DNA of 64,000 nucleotides, taken from positions 5,372,535-5,436,534 of the forward strand of contig OX030960.1 in NCBI GenBank assembly GCA_943735955.1. Direction: 5' to 3'. The notes below the pieces were generated by a model. The model did not search any database. It was not told where the DNA came from and was given only the letters and a program-made list of their open reading frames with translations. The first letter of the stretch is position 1; every line of letters starts with the position of its first letter. Positions 48,161 through 58,679 of the stretch are shown piece after piece. Position numbers and translations under genes: made by a program. The stretch is from Piscicola geometra (lineage: Eukaryota; Annelida; Clitellata; Hirudinida; Piscicolidae).

Positions 48161-50479
48161 CTAAGGCCGGAAATGCGGCTTGGGAAGCCTATTCTTGCCA
48201 GTGCCAGAGTTTCTCAAAGGAGGAAGCAGTTTTCCACTGCTGCTTTCTGTCGCCAACAAACTGCGTAAACGTCAATTATCAAGTTATTCTAATTTTATTT
48301 TGAAAATCAAAATCAAAATATTATTCTACCCTTCAGTCATAAAAACCTATTAGGTGGGCTTTTTTTGAGCGTTGGCAGCTTTGGCAGTGTGAAAGCCTTC
48401 AAAAGACTCTCTTTGGAGTCTTTATCTTTGAAGCCTGTGGACTTGATGAAGGCTGTGAGAGGCAGGCATTGGTCATTCAGAGCTCCGTACAAGTCGTCCT
48501 TCAGCCTAATGATCTTTAGGCGAATTAAAAACGGGAGTATCAAACATTTTAAACTTTTCATTTTCCGTTTAAAAATAGCAATTTAATTTGGACAATTGTC
48601 TGTGAAATATTTCTAAAGTTTTCTTTTTCAATAAATTCACTTCATACATGCCTTCATCCACCTTTTCCACCAAGCACTCTTCCTCCTCTCCAACCAACCT
48701 TGTTGATGTTGCGATCGTTGATATCGTTAAGATGCTCGATGATCGTGTGACAGCTCCTTTCGTCTTCATCGATCACTTCCTTGCCATCGCAACTGCAAAG
48801 TTACACATCAATGAATGAATTGGCAATTGTTTGTTTGAATTTAGTAAGCGTGAATTTTGTTGCAATGGCAATAGAGCAAAAGTCTACAAGTAATTTTACT
48901 CTGTAATGTGAAATCAAGTCACTCAACTTACGACTAGTGCATTCTTGAAAGTTACAAAGAATAAACACACAATAAGCATTATTTTTAAAATTTTAAATTC
49001 TTTTTAAACTCACTTGGCCTGCTGTTTGAGCTTCTGCAGGGCGTTGGTGAGCCTCTTGTTTTCCTGCTTGTAGAACGCCAGTGACTCCTTCAAGTTCTCT
49101 ACCTCAGTCACCAACTTCAACATTTCCATGCTGCTCTTTTCCTTAATTTCCAATGCCTTTGGAACTGCCATGGAACGAAGAACATCGTGGGTATAAAGAG
49201 GGTTGGTCTCATGGGTCATGAAACATATTCTTGCTCATTAAATGAGTTTTTTTATATTTTTCCCATTTAATTTGTGAGACGTTTCATTTAAGATTTTGAA
49301 AAAATTCTTGATAAATTATAATGTTATTTATGATATCTTCTCTTAGTTCTAGAGTTGCTTAATGTATTTTAACTATTAAACGTTTTCTAACCTTTCTTCG
49401 CTTCACGTTTACTGTTATTTTCTTTATCTAAAAAAACGATGAAAAGTGTGTTGACACTTAGAAAAACTAGAATTATAGAACCTTTAATGTTTTTTATTTT
49501 GTAGACATGATGCTAAACTAACGATATTTCTTGGCTCGATCATTCGCTTGATACTGCGTTTGAGAGACCAACTCGGTGAACTTGAGGTTCAAGTCTGAAA
49601 CGAAAGTCATAAGTTATATAAATCTATAATGAAAAGTTTATGTCGATTTTCTAACATGAAAAATATTTTAAATAAATTATCAATTTTTATAGACAGATTT
49701 CTGTTGAGGTATGATGAGGGCAAATACGCACGTAGGTTTTTCTCCTTCAACTCAGCCACTTCCTGGTGCAAGCAACTCATGATGCTTTCGTGTTGTTTCT
49801 GCAAAAAGTCGAAATTTTGTTCCAGGTATTTAATCTTGGCCGTCTGCTCTTCGCCCTCGTTGTAGTCCTGGAAGAAGTTCTTGTCGAATGGCAGTGCTTC
49901 AGGATCGAAGTCGATTTCATTGACAAAGTCATTCTTTGAAGGCTCTTCCGGTGTGATCTTGAGGCAGAATATCGATTTTTAATTAAATTAGCGTTTCTTC
50001 ACAGAACACTGATAAGTGACTGTTAATAATGTTTTACACTTTTTGGCATGAAATCGTGGTTAAAATATTTAAATAATGAATATTTGTTGACTCATAAAAA
50101 AATATCTAAACAAGCAAACCTCTCTTTGTGTTTGTTTAAAGGTTTCGTCATTTGTTCCTTTAAAGGAAAATCTTGTTGAATCTGATTCAGTTTCTACATT
50201 GTCCTCTTTTATATCTTTTATATCTGTTGCAACCATTTCATTTTCAAGTTTCAATCCATTAATTTCATTTTCAAGTTTCAATCCATTAATTTCATTTTCA
50301 AGTTTCAATCCATTAATTTCATTTTCAAGTTTCAATCCATTAATTTCATTTTCTAATTCCTCAATTACTTCTTTTTCTTTTTCTTCTAGATCATCGATAT
50401 AAGTTGTGTCTACAGTGTAGACTGTAGACTCTACAGTGTAATCTTTAGATTCTACTACTGAAGTATCTATAGCTTGCAT
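48161..50479 (-). CDS. CCDC92/CCDC74-like coiled-coil protein
   Basis: Complete model of 401 residues in eight exons: 50,120-50,479, 49,732-49,957, 49,523-49,594, 49,392-49,427, 49,014-49,164, 48,699-48,792, 48,347-48,513, 48,161-48,260. Every junction keeps frame with GT-AG borders. The CCDC92-type core is at about 161-208 (KIKYLEQNFDFLQKQHESIM, then CLHQEVAELKEKN and LNLKFTELV), with the typical FLQ-x-x-H and LHxE pattern. A second coiled coil follows (EMLKLVTEVENLKESL, FYKQENKRL). The N-terminal 120 residues are acidic and carry four exact copies of LENEINGLK (42-77), encoded by 27-bp DNA repeats. The C-terminus is basic (GTGKNRLPKPHFRP). The 36-nt fourth exon is short. In vertebrates CCDC92 is a centrosome/cilium-associated interferon-induced protein; a role here is inference. 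No signal peptide or membrane segment. Confidence 0.82.
50240..50360. repeat. 27-bp in-frame tandem repeat in the CCDC92-like exon 1
   Basis: Unit aatttcattttcaagtttc followed by aatccatt, about 4.5 near-perfect copies. On the coding (minus) strand each encodes nine residues (LENEINGLK). The near identity at DNA level points to recent copy-number change rather than old selection-maintained repeats. Confidence 0.95.
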
Positions 50480-50489
50480 TTTTACCTAC

Positions 50490-51075
50490 CTAGCATACTT
50501 TAAAACAATCAATTTACTTATATTGCTTTTTATAGATTAATGCTTATTAATGAGAAGTATGGAAAATCTAATTATTAGATTCTAATAGAACTCTTTAAAT
50601 GTATTTTGACGTATCCTAGCAACTTTAAAACGTTGCTTAATGCATTTATTTATAAAAACCCGAAAAATACACTATGATTTTTTTAATCTATTTTTCAATA
50701 AAAAATATGTGAATCAATGTATTGCATTAGCTTTTTATATGCTCAAAAAAAATCATTCAAAATTCATATATAACTATTTTATATCATCAAATTAAAATAA
50801 AGGTTTATTTTGACTTTAAAACAAAAAAGCTCATTTATAATGCGCCAAGGCACGCCACTCACGACATGATTTAAAGTATTTATTTATTAATTAAATATGT
50901 TTTAATAAGATTCTTATACTAAGAACGTATTGCATTTTATTATAATCATATAAACATAATTTATATAAAAAAAAACATTTTTAAACATAATCTCTGTGCT
51001 GTGGAAAAACTAGTTAGAAATACGCGATGTGTATCGTCCAAAATATAAAAGCTTGAAAATATTCAAGTATTTTTT
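50490..51075. other. Spacer, nothing recognised
   Basis: AT-rich DNA between the CCDC92-like promoter and the 3' end of the mucin-like gene. No exon or RNA gene seen. Confidence 0.45.
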
Positions 51076-51080
51076 TATAT

Positions 51081-52456
51081 TTAAAAGTGGTTAATGTCTT
51101 CGATGATTTGTCTGTGGTTGTTCCTGCCGTAGGGTTCAATGGGGGGCAGAGTGGTTCTCTTACGACCACCATCATCGGAGTTTTTCAGGTTTCTGGAGTT
51201 GCTTCTAACAGCTTCCACTAGCTGCTGGTTGCTGTTTCAAGTATTTAATGCTATACATTAATCAATTGTAATTTCACAGTTAAGTTAACTAGTTAATCAA
51301 TCAAATAAATTTCTATAGCGCTCTTTCATAAAATTCAAGAGCGCTCTAGTTCTAGTTCGATAGATTTCTCGAATTTCCGAATGGTTTGGTTCCATTTCTA
51401 CATTAAAAGTCAATAAGACTAATTAAAAATTGAAGTTTTTAGAATATTTTCTTTATGTTTGACTACATTGCATGAAATCGTATATGAAACAACTTGTATC
51501 TCACTTTTTGCTGTCATAACTCCTAGCTGCATAATCTATCGTCTGCCTGTCTGAGTACAAAACACATTCGTAAAACATTTCATAAAATACTTGAATTACA
51601 CAAAAACCAAAGCGATCCAATTGACTCTTACTAGCTTGGATGGAGGATTTCTTTTTGATTTTGGAGCAAGTGACGATGAGGAGGACGATGATGATGATTG
51701 CCAAGACGATGAGAATGGCAAGTAGGATGATGAGGGCCAGACCCCATTGCGGCAACTCTTCGCATCCACATCTCAACACCACTGCTGGAGCTGCATTTGA
51801 GATAGTTTTAAACTAAATATCAATTTAAATAGTTAATCCTTGAATATATTTTTATAAATAGAAGTTGAGTTTTATACCAATATTTTTCAGAGATTATCTG
51901 GAGCACCATCGCTCTTTGACAAAATGCAGAAAAAGAAGAAGCTATTACGCGATAGCTCAAACTAAATGGAAAATCCACAACTAAACCTTGTAATGTAGTC
52001 TTTAAAAATGGGAAGATGTTTGAGATTCAACGAGAAAAAAAATTGTATTATAAAACAAAACGTTAATTCTCAAATATCAGTCGATAATTTTTATTCTCAA
52101 AATGATTGATTTTACAAACCCTTAGTGGTAGCTGGTAGTGGTGTCGTCGCCTGAACTGTAGTCACTGAGAATGGATGTGATAAATAAATAAATAGAAAAT
52201 AAAGAAAAATAAATAACTCATAAAAACAGACAGAGAAGCATTGAAGAATAAAAAACCATGTTGATTATTTATTATAAAATTGATTTGTTAAATTTTTTTT
52301 ACAATTCAGGTTAATATTTCAATTTTAATTAAATCAATCAATTCAAAATAACGTATCATATAGATTGCAAGTAAATTGTATTTCATTTTTTAAAGTTTTT
52401 GAGTTACAAATGGTTCAATCTACCGTTTCCTTGTGTGGTAGTGTTCAATTGACCAA
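51081..52456 (-). CDS. Single-pass membrane protein with Thr-rich mucin-like stalk, 5' end missing
   Basis: Four 3' exons are in phase: 52,424-52,456, 52,120-52,164, 51,632-51,790, 51,081-51,217. They encode a Thr/Pro-rich extracellular stretch (GQLNTTTQGNVTTVQATTP, then LPATTKAPAVV), a membrane-proximal RCGCEELPQWG, one long membrane helix (LALIILLAILIVLAIIIIV onward) and a cytosolic tail of about 60 residues starting CSKIKKK and ending RQIIEDINHF. Many Thr and two N-glycosylation sites fit an O-glycosylated stalk. The QWG-x-AL start of the helix recalls membrane mucins such as MUC1, but no SEA domain is visible in this part, so family assignment is open. The N-terminal exons with signal peptide should lie between 52,457 and the DRG2 start at 53,295, and I could not place them. 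DRG2 is divergently transcribed upstream. Confidence 0.7.
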
Positions 52457-52930
52457 CTGCGTGGTTTATTATGAAAAAACCAATGAAAAAGTTAAATTAC
52501 TTTTTATTCTAATATTCATTTCATTCAAAATTAATATTAGAATATATAGGTTATTCAGATCGAAAGTTACTATTGTTTTTTATGAAAGTTTACTTGAATT
52601 TTCAAGGAAAAACTGCATAACGATTAGCAACAAGCAAAAACGCATTTTGAAACTTTAAAAAAATATTTTTTAATGAAGTTAAATAAGATTTGAATAAAAA
52701 TGCAATGTTGTTTCACTTATTTAAACTTTTAGTTTTTTTACTTAGTCAAATTTATGCTTGAAAGAATATTTGAACTTTTAAGAAGACTTATAATGCCTGA
52801 AAACCAGCTAACAACCTTTCTATTTATAATATTAATATTGCATAGTTATTTTAGAAAAAGAAAAAAAAGAAAAACAGCTTTAAAGTTTTTTTATAGTTAT
52901 ATAGATCGTTTTATTTTTTTTGGTCTTTTA

Positions 52931-53039
52931 TCATAATGATTGTGTATTGTCATTGATGCATTAGGTGGTTTCCAGGGGAATTGCGACAACACAGTGGTTC
53001 CTTAGGAATAGCAAAACAGTCCTCTCATAATCATTATGA
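52931..53039. mobile_element. Possible small inverted-repeat element (MITE-like)
   Basis: A 109-bp segment bounded by inverted ends: tcataatgattgtg at the left and cataatcattatga at the right, matching at 13 of 14 positions when inverted. The interior is less AT-rich than its surroundings (ttaggtggtttccaggggaa). No clear target-site duplication. It may instead be a hairpin, or hide a minus-strand exon of the mucin-like gene. Confidence 0.35.
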
Positions 53040-53294
53040 CATAATGTAACTATCAATCCTTACAAACCAAATTTGTAAATTATGCTTTTTTTGAATAATA
53101 ATAAAATAATCATTTGAATTTCAAATTTGTTTTTTTAGATTACATTTTTATTCGAAAAAACATTTTTAGAATTATTTTGTTTTTAGACTAACTTTATGTA
53201 TAACAAAACACACCCACTCACTGAGCGATAAAAAATAAATTCAATCTTACATTTTAAAATCCGTATTCATAAATTTAAGTATACATATTTTAAA

Positions 53295-56200
53295 ATGGGT
53301 ATTTTAGAAAAAATATCGGAGATTGAAAAAGAAATTCAAAGAACACAAAAAAATAAAGGTTGTAAATGTGTTTGAGAACCAGAGGATTTTAAACCAGTTA
53401 ATTAAATTAATAAATTATAATATAATTATAGACACAATTAAAACTATATTATCAATTAGTATGCTATTATTATTTTTATACTATCCATTAAAAACTGCAC
53501 TTATTTGAATAGCAACTGAATACCATCTTGGACTCTTGAAGGCAAAGTTAGCAAAGTACCGAGCCCAACTAATCGAGCCCACGGGGAAGGCAGGAGCTAA
53601 GGTAAGATAATTAATTTTAGTTCATTAGATATTACTATAAATAATATTGTTTAATTTATATTAATTAATTATTCATTAATGCTTTGTTGGCGTCCTTCAG
53701 TCTAAGTAGACAATGGACTTGCGCCGAGGGAGAACTTTTTGCTGTGGTTTTGTCGCTGCTGGTTGTTGTTCTCTGATGGTTGTTGTTCTTTGTTGGTTGT
53801 TGTTCTCTTCTGATTGTCGTTCGCAGCTGGTTGTTGTTGGCTGTTGGTTGTTGTTGGCTGCTGGTTGTTGCTCGCTGCTGATTGTTGGTGGCTGCTGGTT
53901 GCAGATCGCTGCTGTTTTTCTTTTCTGCGGGAGCGCTTTTCACCGGCAAGCCGACGAATTCCTGCTTCCTCCGCTTTTAGTCCCATGCACACAGCTTGCC
54001 TCCATTTGCTTTTATCTTCAGCAAGCGATTCCCAGGTGCTGACGTCGATCTCTGTAGATTTTAGATCGCGCTTGCAGACGTCCTTGTAGCGAAGGTATGG
54101 CCTGCCAGTTGCTCTCCAACCTGAGGTAAGCTCGCCGAATAGCACGTTTTTGGGAAGTCGGCCATCATCTATCCGACGTACATGTCCCAACCATCGGAGA
54201 CGTCTTTGACGAAGAAGAGTGGTCATGCTTGAAATGGCTGTCCTCGCCAACACCTCGTTGTTTGTGACGCAGTCTTGCCATGAGATTCCGAGCATGCGTC
54301 GAAGACACAGCATGTGGAAAGCGCTCAATTAATGCCATTAATGCTTATAGTATAGTAATTACTATAATATAATATTTTTTAATATTCATGCTCTACAAGG
54401 GAGAAGGCTTTGATGTGATGAAATCAGGCGATGCTAGGGTGGCTCTGATTGGCTTTCCATCAGTCGGCAAGGTGATATTTTAAGCAATGCTGCTATTTTA
54501 AAAATAATAAAAATGGAATAATTTTGATAAAAAATTAAAATGTGATGTATCATGTACTTTTATAAATTTTATCTTTATCAACTATTCAAAATGTACTATC
54601 ATTATGTAAGCTTTTATTGCACCACATCTCTCACCACATGCACTCTCCCTCCCTCTTTCTCTCTCTTCCTCTCTCCCTCCCTTCCTCTCTCCCTCCCTCC
54701 TTCTCTCCCTCCTAGTCGACCCTCTTGAGTGCCCTCACAGAGACGGAGAGTGAATGCGCCTCATACGAATTCACCACCCTCACATGCATTCCTGGAGTCA
54801 TCCAGGTCACCCATTCACTCACTTTCTCCTTCAATGCTTTGTTCATTCACTCACTAAATGAATGCTTTATTCATTTACTTACTTCTTTATTGCTTTAATC
54901 ACTCACTCACCCAATTTATCTTCATGCAGTATTCTTTATTATTGTTAAATTTAGTTAATTTTTTTACAATTTGCTAATCAATTTTTGCTTTTTGTACATA
55001 CCTCTATCCATCATGCATATCTCCATATTCATCCATCCATCCATCCATCCATCCATCCATCCATTCATCAATCCATTCATACATCAGTACAATGGAGCGA
55101 ACATCCAACTGCTTGATCTGCCTGGAATCATTGAAGGAGCTGCACAAGGTCCATTCATTCATCTCATCTTTTGATTTATCCATCTCATCTTTTCATTCAT
55201 TCATCTCATCCTTCCATTCATCCATCTCATCCTTCCATCCATCCATCTCATCCTTGCATCCATCCATCTCATCCTTCTATTCATCCATCTCATCCTTCCA
55301 TTCATCCATCTCATCCTTGCATCCATCCATCTCATCCTTCTATTCATCCATCTCATCCCTCCATTCAACGATCTCATCCTTCCATTCATCCATCTCATCC
55401 TTCCATTCAACGATCTCATCCTTCCATTCATCCATCTCATCCTTCCATTCATCCTTCCATCCATCTCATCTCTTCGCTTCAATTTTATCATTAATTCATA
55501 ATTTCTCAGCGCACATTCGTCTGGCATTCCATGCATGCATGCACTCACAGGCAAGGGCAGGGGTAGGCAAGTGATCGCAGTGGCTAGGACGTCTGATATG
55601 GTTCGCGCGCTTTTCGTCACTTATCCACGCCGTTATCATTGTCAGGCGAAAACTAATTCCGCCATTCATCACTTTTCACTGGCCATCCATTCATTCACCC
55701 GTGCTTGCAGGTGGTGATGATGCTGGATGCAACCAAGAACGAAGTTCAACGGTAGGCCTCCATGCATCACCATTATGGTCATCATCATCATCGTAGTCCT
55801 CATCATCATGACTCATCATTATCACCGTAATCTTCATCCTCATTATCATTATTATAATCATAATCATATTTATTATAATCATGATTATAAATCAACATCA
55901 TCATCATCACCGTCCTTCAGAGATCTACTGGAGAAGGAGTTAGAGACAGTGGGTTTAAGGCTTAACAAGAGGCGACCAAACATCTACTTCAAGGTGGTGG
56001 TGATGATAATGATGCTTGCCATACGCAGAATATTAATTCCATTTTAATTAATAATTTAAATAAATCATCACAATAGTTAATAAATTAATAATAGCATCAT
56101 CATCGTAAATATACAGCTACCACAACCATCATCACCACCATTACGTAGATGAAGAAGGGGGGTGGGGTGACCATCAACGCTATGGTTCCTCTAACCAAGT

Positions 56201-58122
56201 GCACTGAGAAGATGGTACAACTAATTCTGCATGAATACAGTACGTTTTGGAGGTTTTTTTTCTCATTTTTTTAGGCGCGATTTTAGTTTTTTTGGCTGGT
56301 TGTAATTTTCAATTGTCAGGATGTTTAATTATCATCAAGGTCAGACTACGAGTATCTTCATCACTACAATCATCATCACCACCATCACAATCATTACCAC
56401 CAACCCCCCCTTCTCTCCCACTCCACCAGAGATCTTCCACTGTGAGGTGTTGTTCCGCGAAGATTGTTCGACTGATGACTTCATCGACGTCATCGTTGGA
56501 AACCGCATCTACATGCCGTGTCTATACGTTGGTTTGGGTGTCTTCCTCCATGTGTTTGTGTGTGTGTTTAAGTAGTCATTGTGTGTGTGTTTTTTTGTGG
56601 TATTTTTCTGTGTTTGTCTTTATGTAGTCATTGTGTGTGTTTTTTTGTGTGGTATTTTTCTGTGTTTGTGTGTGTCTTTATGTAGTCATTGTGTGTGTGT
56701 TTTTTTTGTGGTATTTTTCTGTGTTTTTGTGAGGTGGTTATGTGTTTGTGTGTCTTCGTTTATGTTTTTTTATGGCGGTTGTGTGCGTTTTATGGGTTTG
56801 TATGTTGATGTGGTGCTTGTCCGTGTGTCTTAATTTATGTTTTTGTCTGTGTTTGTTTTTTTGGTTGTTGTCTGTGGATGGAGTGGTTACTCAACACCAT
56901 CATCATCATCGTGATCGCAACCACCACACAGGTTTATAACAAGATAGATCAGGTAAGTATTGAGGAGGTGGACAGGCTTGCCAGAAAACCTCACTCTGTC
57001 GTTATAAGGTTGTGTCGTCTGTTTATGCGCCTATTCATTTATTCTTTCATTTAATTATCATCCTGTTTCCATACTACATTATATTGTTGTTTCATCAGTA
57101 AAAATTCATCTCGTTTTTATTTAAATTATTTTTTTAATAATAAATTCATTCTTTTTTCAATATATTCATTATTTTTTACTTTAAAACTAAATATTCACAC
57201 CCCCAAACCACCATCGATGCATCATTCACGCAGCTGTGGCATGAACTTGAACCTTGACGGTCTGCTTGAAAGACTGTGGAAGCATTTGGCCCTGATCAGA
57301 GTCTACACCAAAAAGAGGGGAGGTGAGAATCTCCACCCCATACTACAAATACTATCCTCAAATATCCTTTGTCTACTAAATTCCGTCTTTTTATAACCCT
57401 CAAAGCCAAACCTTGTCACTTTTGTTCATCGCTTATTATCCTACAACATTCACCACGCCACTGTATTTTTCAAATATTTTATTTCAACACCCCTTCCATC
57501 ATTCCCCGACAGAGAGGCCAGACTTTGAAGGTGGACTTATTCTGAGATCAAACTGCACGGTCGAACATGTGGTGAGTGTCCTTTTAGTTTCAATTTACCC
57601 TTAATACTGAATTTGAATTTGAACCAACTTTCAGCTTCTTTATTTCTATATTTAATAATTTCTTGATGACGATAATGGCGACGGTGACAATAATACAAAC
57701 ACCACCATTGCAGTGCCACGTCATCCATAGAACACTCGTCGCTAACTTCAACTACTCACTAGTCTGGGTGAGCATCTCCTTGAGTTTACATCGTCGCACC
57801 ATCAAGCACCAACATTCACTGCTCACTTTCATCATTATTCACCACTTACTATCACCATAATAATGTTGATAATGCTGTTCATGATGATGATGATGAAGAT
57901 TATAATTACGATGAATTAAGCTTATTTTGTTGTTGATGACGATAATGCCGTTGATGATGATGATTATGACGATAATGCTGTTGATGATGATGATGACGAT
58001 AATGCTGTTGTTGATGATGATGATGACAGGGTACAAGCGTCAAGTACAGTCCGCAAAGAGTGGGTTTGCAGCACAAAATGCATCACGATGACGTCATACA
58101 AATCGCCAAGAAGAACAAGTGA
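53295..58122 (+). CDS. DRG2: DRG2, developmentally regulated GTP-binding protein 2
   Basis: Cytosolic OBG/DRG-family GTPase associated with translating ribosomes; with its DFRP partner it eases ribosome stalling. Complete, 366 residues (human about 364), 15 exons: 53295-53358, 53513-53601, 54400-54471, 54716-54805, 55088-55148, 55551-55600, 55711-55751, 55921-55993, 56149-56239, 56430-56527, 56932-57008, 57234-57322, 57513-57571, 57714-57767, 58030-58122. The N-terminus is [38 protein letters not shown] is the DRG2 rather than DRG1 form. G1 is GFPSVGKST (69-77), G3 DLPG (115-118), G4 NKID (246-249), G5 near SCGM (269-272). The C-terminal TGS domain (about 290-366) includes [15 protein letters not shown] and [18 protein letters not shown]. 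The apparent donor at 56,953 is not used, since the frame continues into [12 protein letters not shown]. Introns are rich in simple repeats and intron 2 holds a LINE insertion. Confidence 0.97.
53685..54335 (-). mobile_element. 5'-truncated LINE 3' end with 11-bp target-site duplication
   Basis: A 651-bp insertion in DRG2 intron 2, antisense to the gene, bounded by direct repeats cattaatgctt at 53,674-53,684 and 54,336-54,346. Its minus strand stays open from the 5' break to a stop at 53,702. It encodes the region after the reverse transcriptase of a non-LTR retrotransposon: [47 protein letters not shown], then [20 protein letters not shown] and DVCKRDLK. The last 60 or so residues are Gln/Asn/Thr/Ser-rich, encoded by a GTTGTTG-type repeat. 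The 3' UTR is only about 17 nt and no poly(A) is seen. The intact frame and exact duplications mark a recent insertion, truncated at its 5' end as is usual for target-primed reverse transcription. Confidence 0.9.
54640..54713 (+). repeat. CT-rich polypyrimidine tract at the DRG2 exon 4 acceptor
   Basis: About 75 nt of ctccctccct-type repeat running straight into the acceptor cctag|TCG. It doubles as a very long pyrimidine tract for splicing. Confidence 0.85.
55020..55075. repeat. (ATCC)n microsatellite
   Basis: Perfect and near-perfect catc/atcc units just upstream of DRG2 exon 5 (starts 55,088). Confidence 0.9.
55168..55462. repeat. 21-bp minisatellite in DRG2 intron 5
   Basis: Units of catccatctcatccttccat with small variants, about 14 copies. 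It produces Ser/His/Pro repeats on the plus strand and Arg/Met/Asn repeats on the minus strand in translation; none is a gene. Confidence 0.92.
56572..56728. repeat. 52-57 bp tandem repeat in DRG2 intron 10
   Basis: Three copies of a unit starting gtagtcattgtgtgtgtg and containing tggtatttttctgtgttt; the starts are at 56,572, 56,624 and 56,681. GT-rich throughout. Confidence 0.9.
57935..58029 (+). repeat. GATGAT-type repeat ending at the last DRG2 acceptor
   Basis: Units of gacgataatgctgttgatgat repeat three to four times and run into the acceptor gatgatgacag|GGT of the last exon. The 30 nt before the exon contain almost no pyrimidine tract, unlike other introns here. Confidence 0.85.
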
Positions 58123-58162
58123 TGCTTGCGGTAGCTCTTACGCTCGCAAATTTGGTGATTCA

Positions 58163-58168
58163 AATAAA
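58163..58168 (+). promoter_or_regulatory. Poly(A) signal AATAAA for DRG2
   Basis: AATAAA 41 nt after the DRG2 stop codon. Confidence 0.65.
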
Positions 58169-58494
58169 ATACTTGATGTTCCAGTTTAAAAAAATATAAT
58201 ATATAAAAACTAAGCGGAAAATCGGTTTACATATAAATACGTTTTATTAATGACATAAAAAAAGCCAAGAGCGATTCTAACGTTTTAGGAAAGCCCTTTG
58301 CACATATCTTGTCTTCTTTGAACCCGTCATCGTATTCCAACTGACAGACCTTGCTCAGGTTTCTGTAGTTCTCTTTCCGTCCGCCCATCAGTCTGTTCCC
58401 CTACACTTGTAGAATCTTGTAGAGTCGGAGGTGAACTGCAGTCGACGATCGCGGCATTTGGACGTTGCAAACGCACGTAGACGGAAGCTCGCTT

Positions 58495-58670
58495 GGCCTA
58501 AATCTCATCTGCCATAGCATGAGAAACTTCATTGTTCGGTGGAACGATACCATCCTGTTGTCTTCAGTTCGCTTTCCATATTTCCTTATTCTTCCTTCTT
58601 TCCAGTCTGGCATCTCCATGGAAGTGTGGTTGACCTCCAAAGCATCCTTCTAAGACATTCTTTGAAAAAA
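58495..58670. repeat. Dispersed repeat, copy 2 (partner at 29,940-30,180)
   Basis: Shares ccatcctgtt, a C/T-rich run ending ctttccagtctggcatct, and ccatggaagtgtggttgacctcc with the copy near 30 kb in the same order. The class is unknown. Adjacent minus-strand DNA (58,261-58,405) is open for about 50 codons (MGGRKENYRNLSK, then VCQLEYDDGFKEDK) and might belong to the same element or to an unrecognised exon. Confidence 0.6.
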
Positions 58671-58679
58671 ATAAACGAA

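Noticed and set aside
53713..54089. Plus-strand frames of 90-109 codons rich in Cys/Leu/Val
   Set aside because: Antisense to the LINE fragment and its short tandem repeat.
55092..55620. Ser/His/Pro frames (+) and Arg/Met/Asn frame (-)
   Set aside because: Translations of the 21-bp minisatellite in DRG2 intron 5; the real exons are 55,088-55,148 and 55,551-55,600.
56953..57008. Apparent donor CAG|gtaagt after NKIDQ in DRG2
   Set aside because: The frame continues as [19 protein letters not shown], which matches DRG2, so the exon runs to 57,008.
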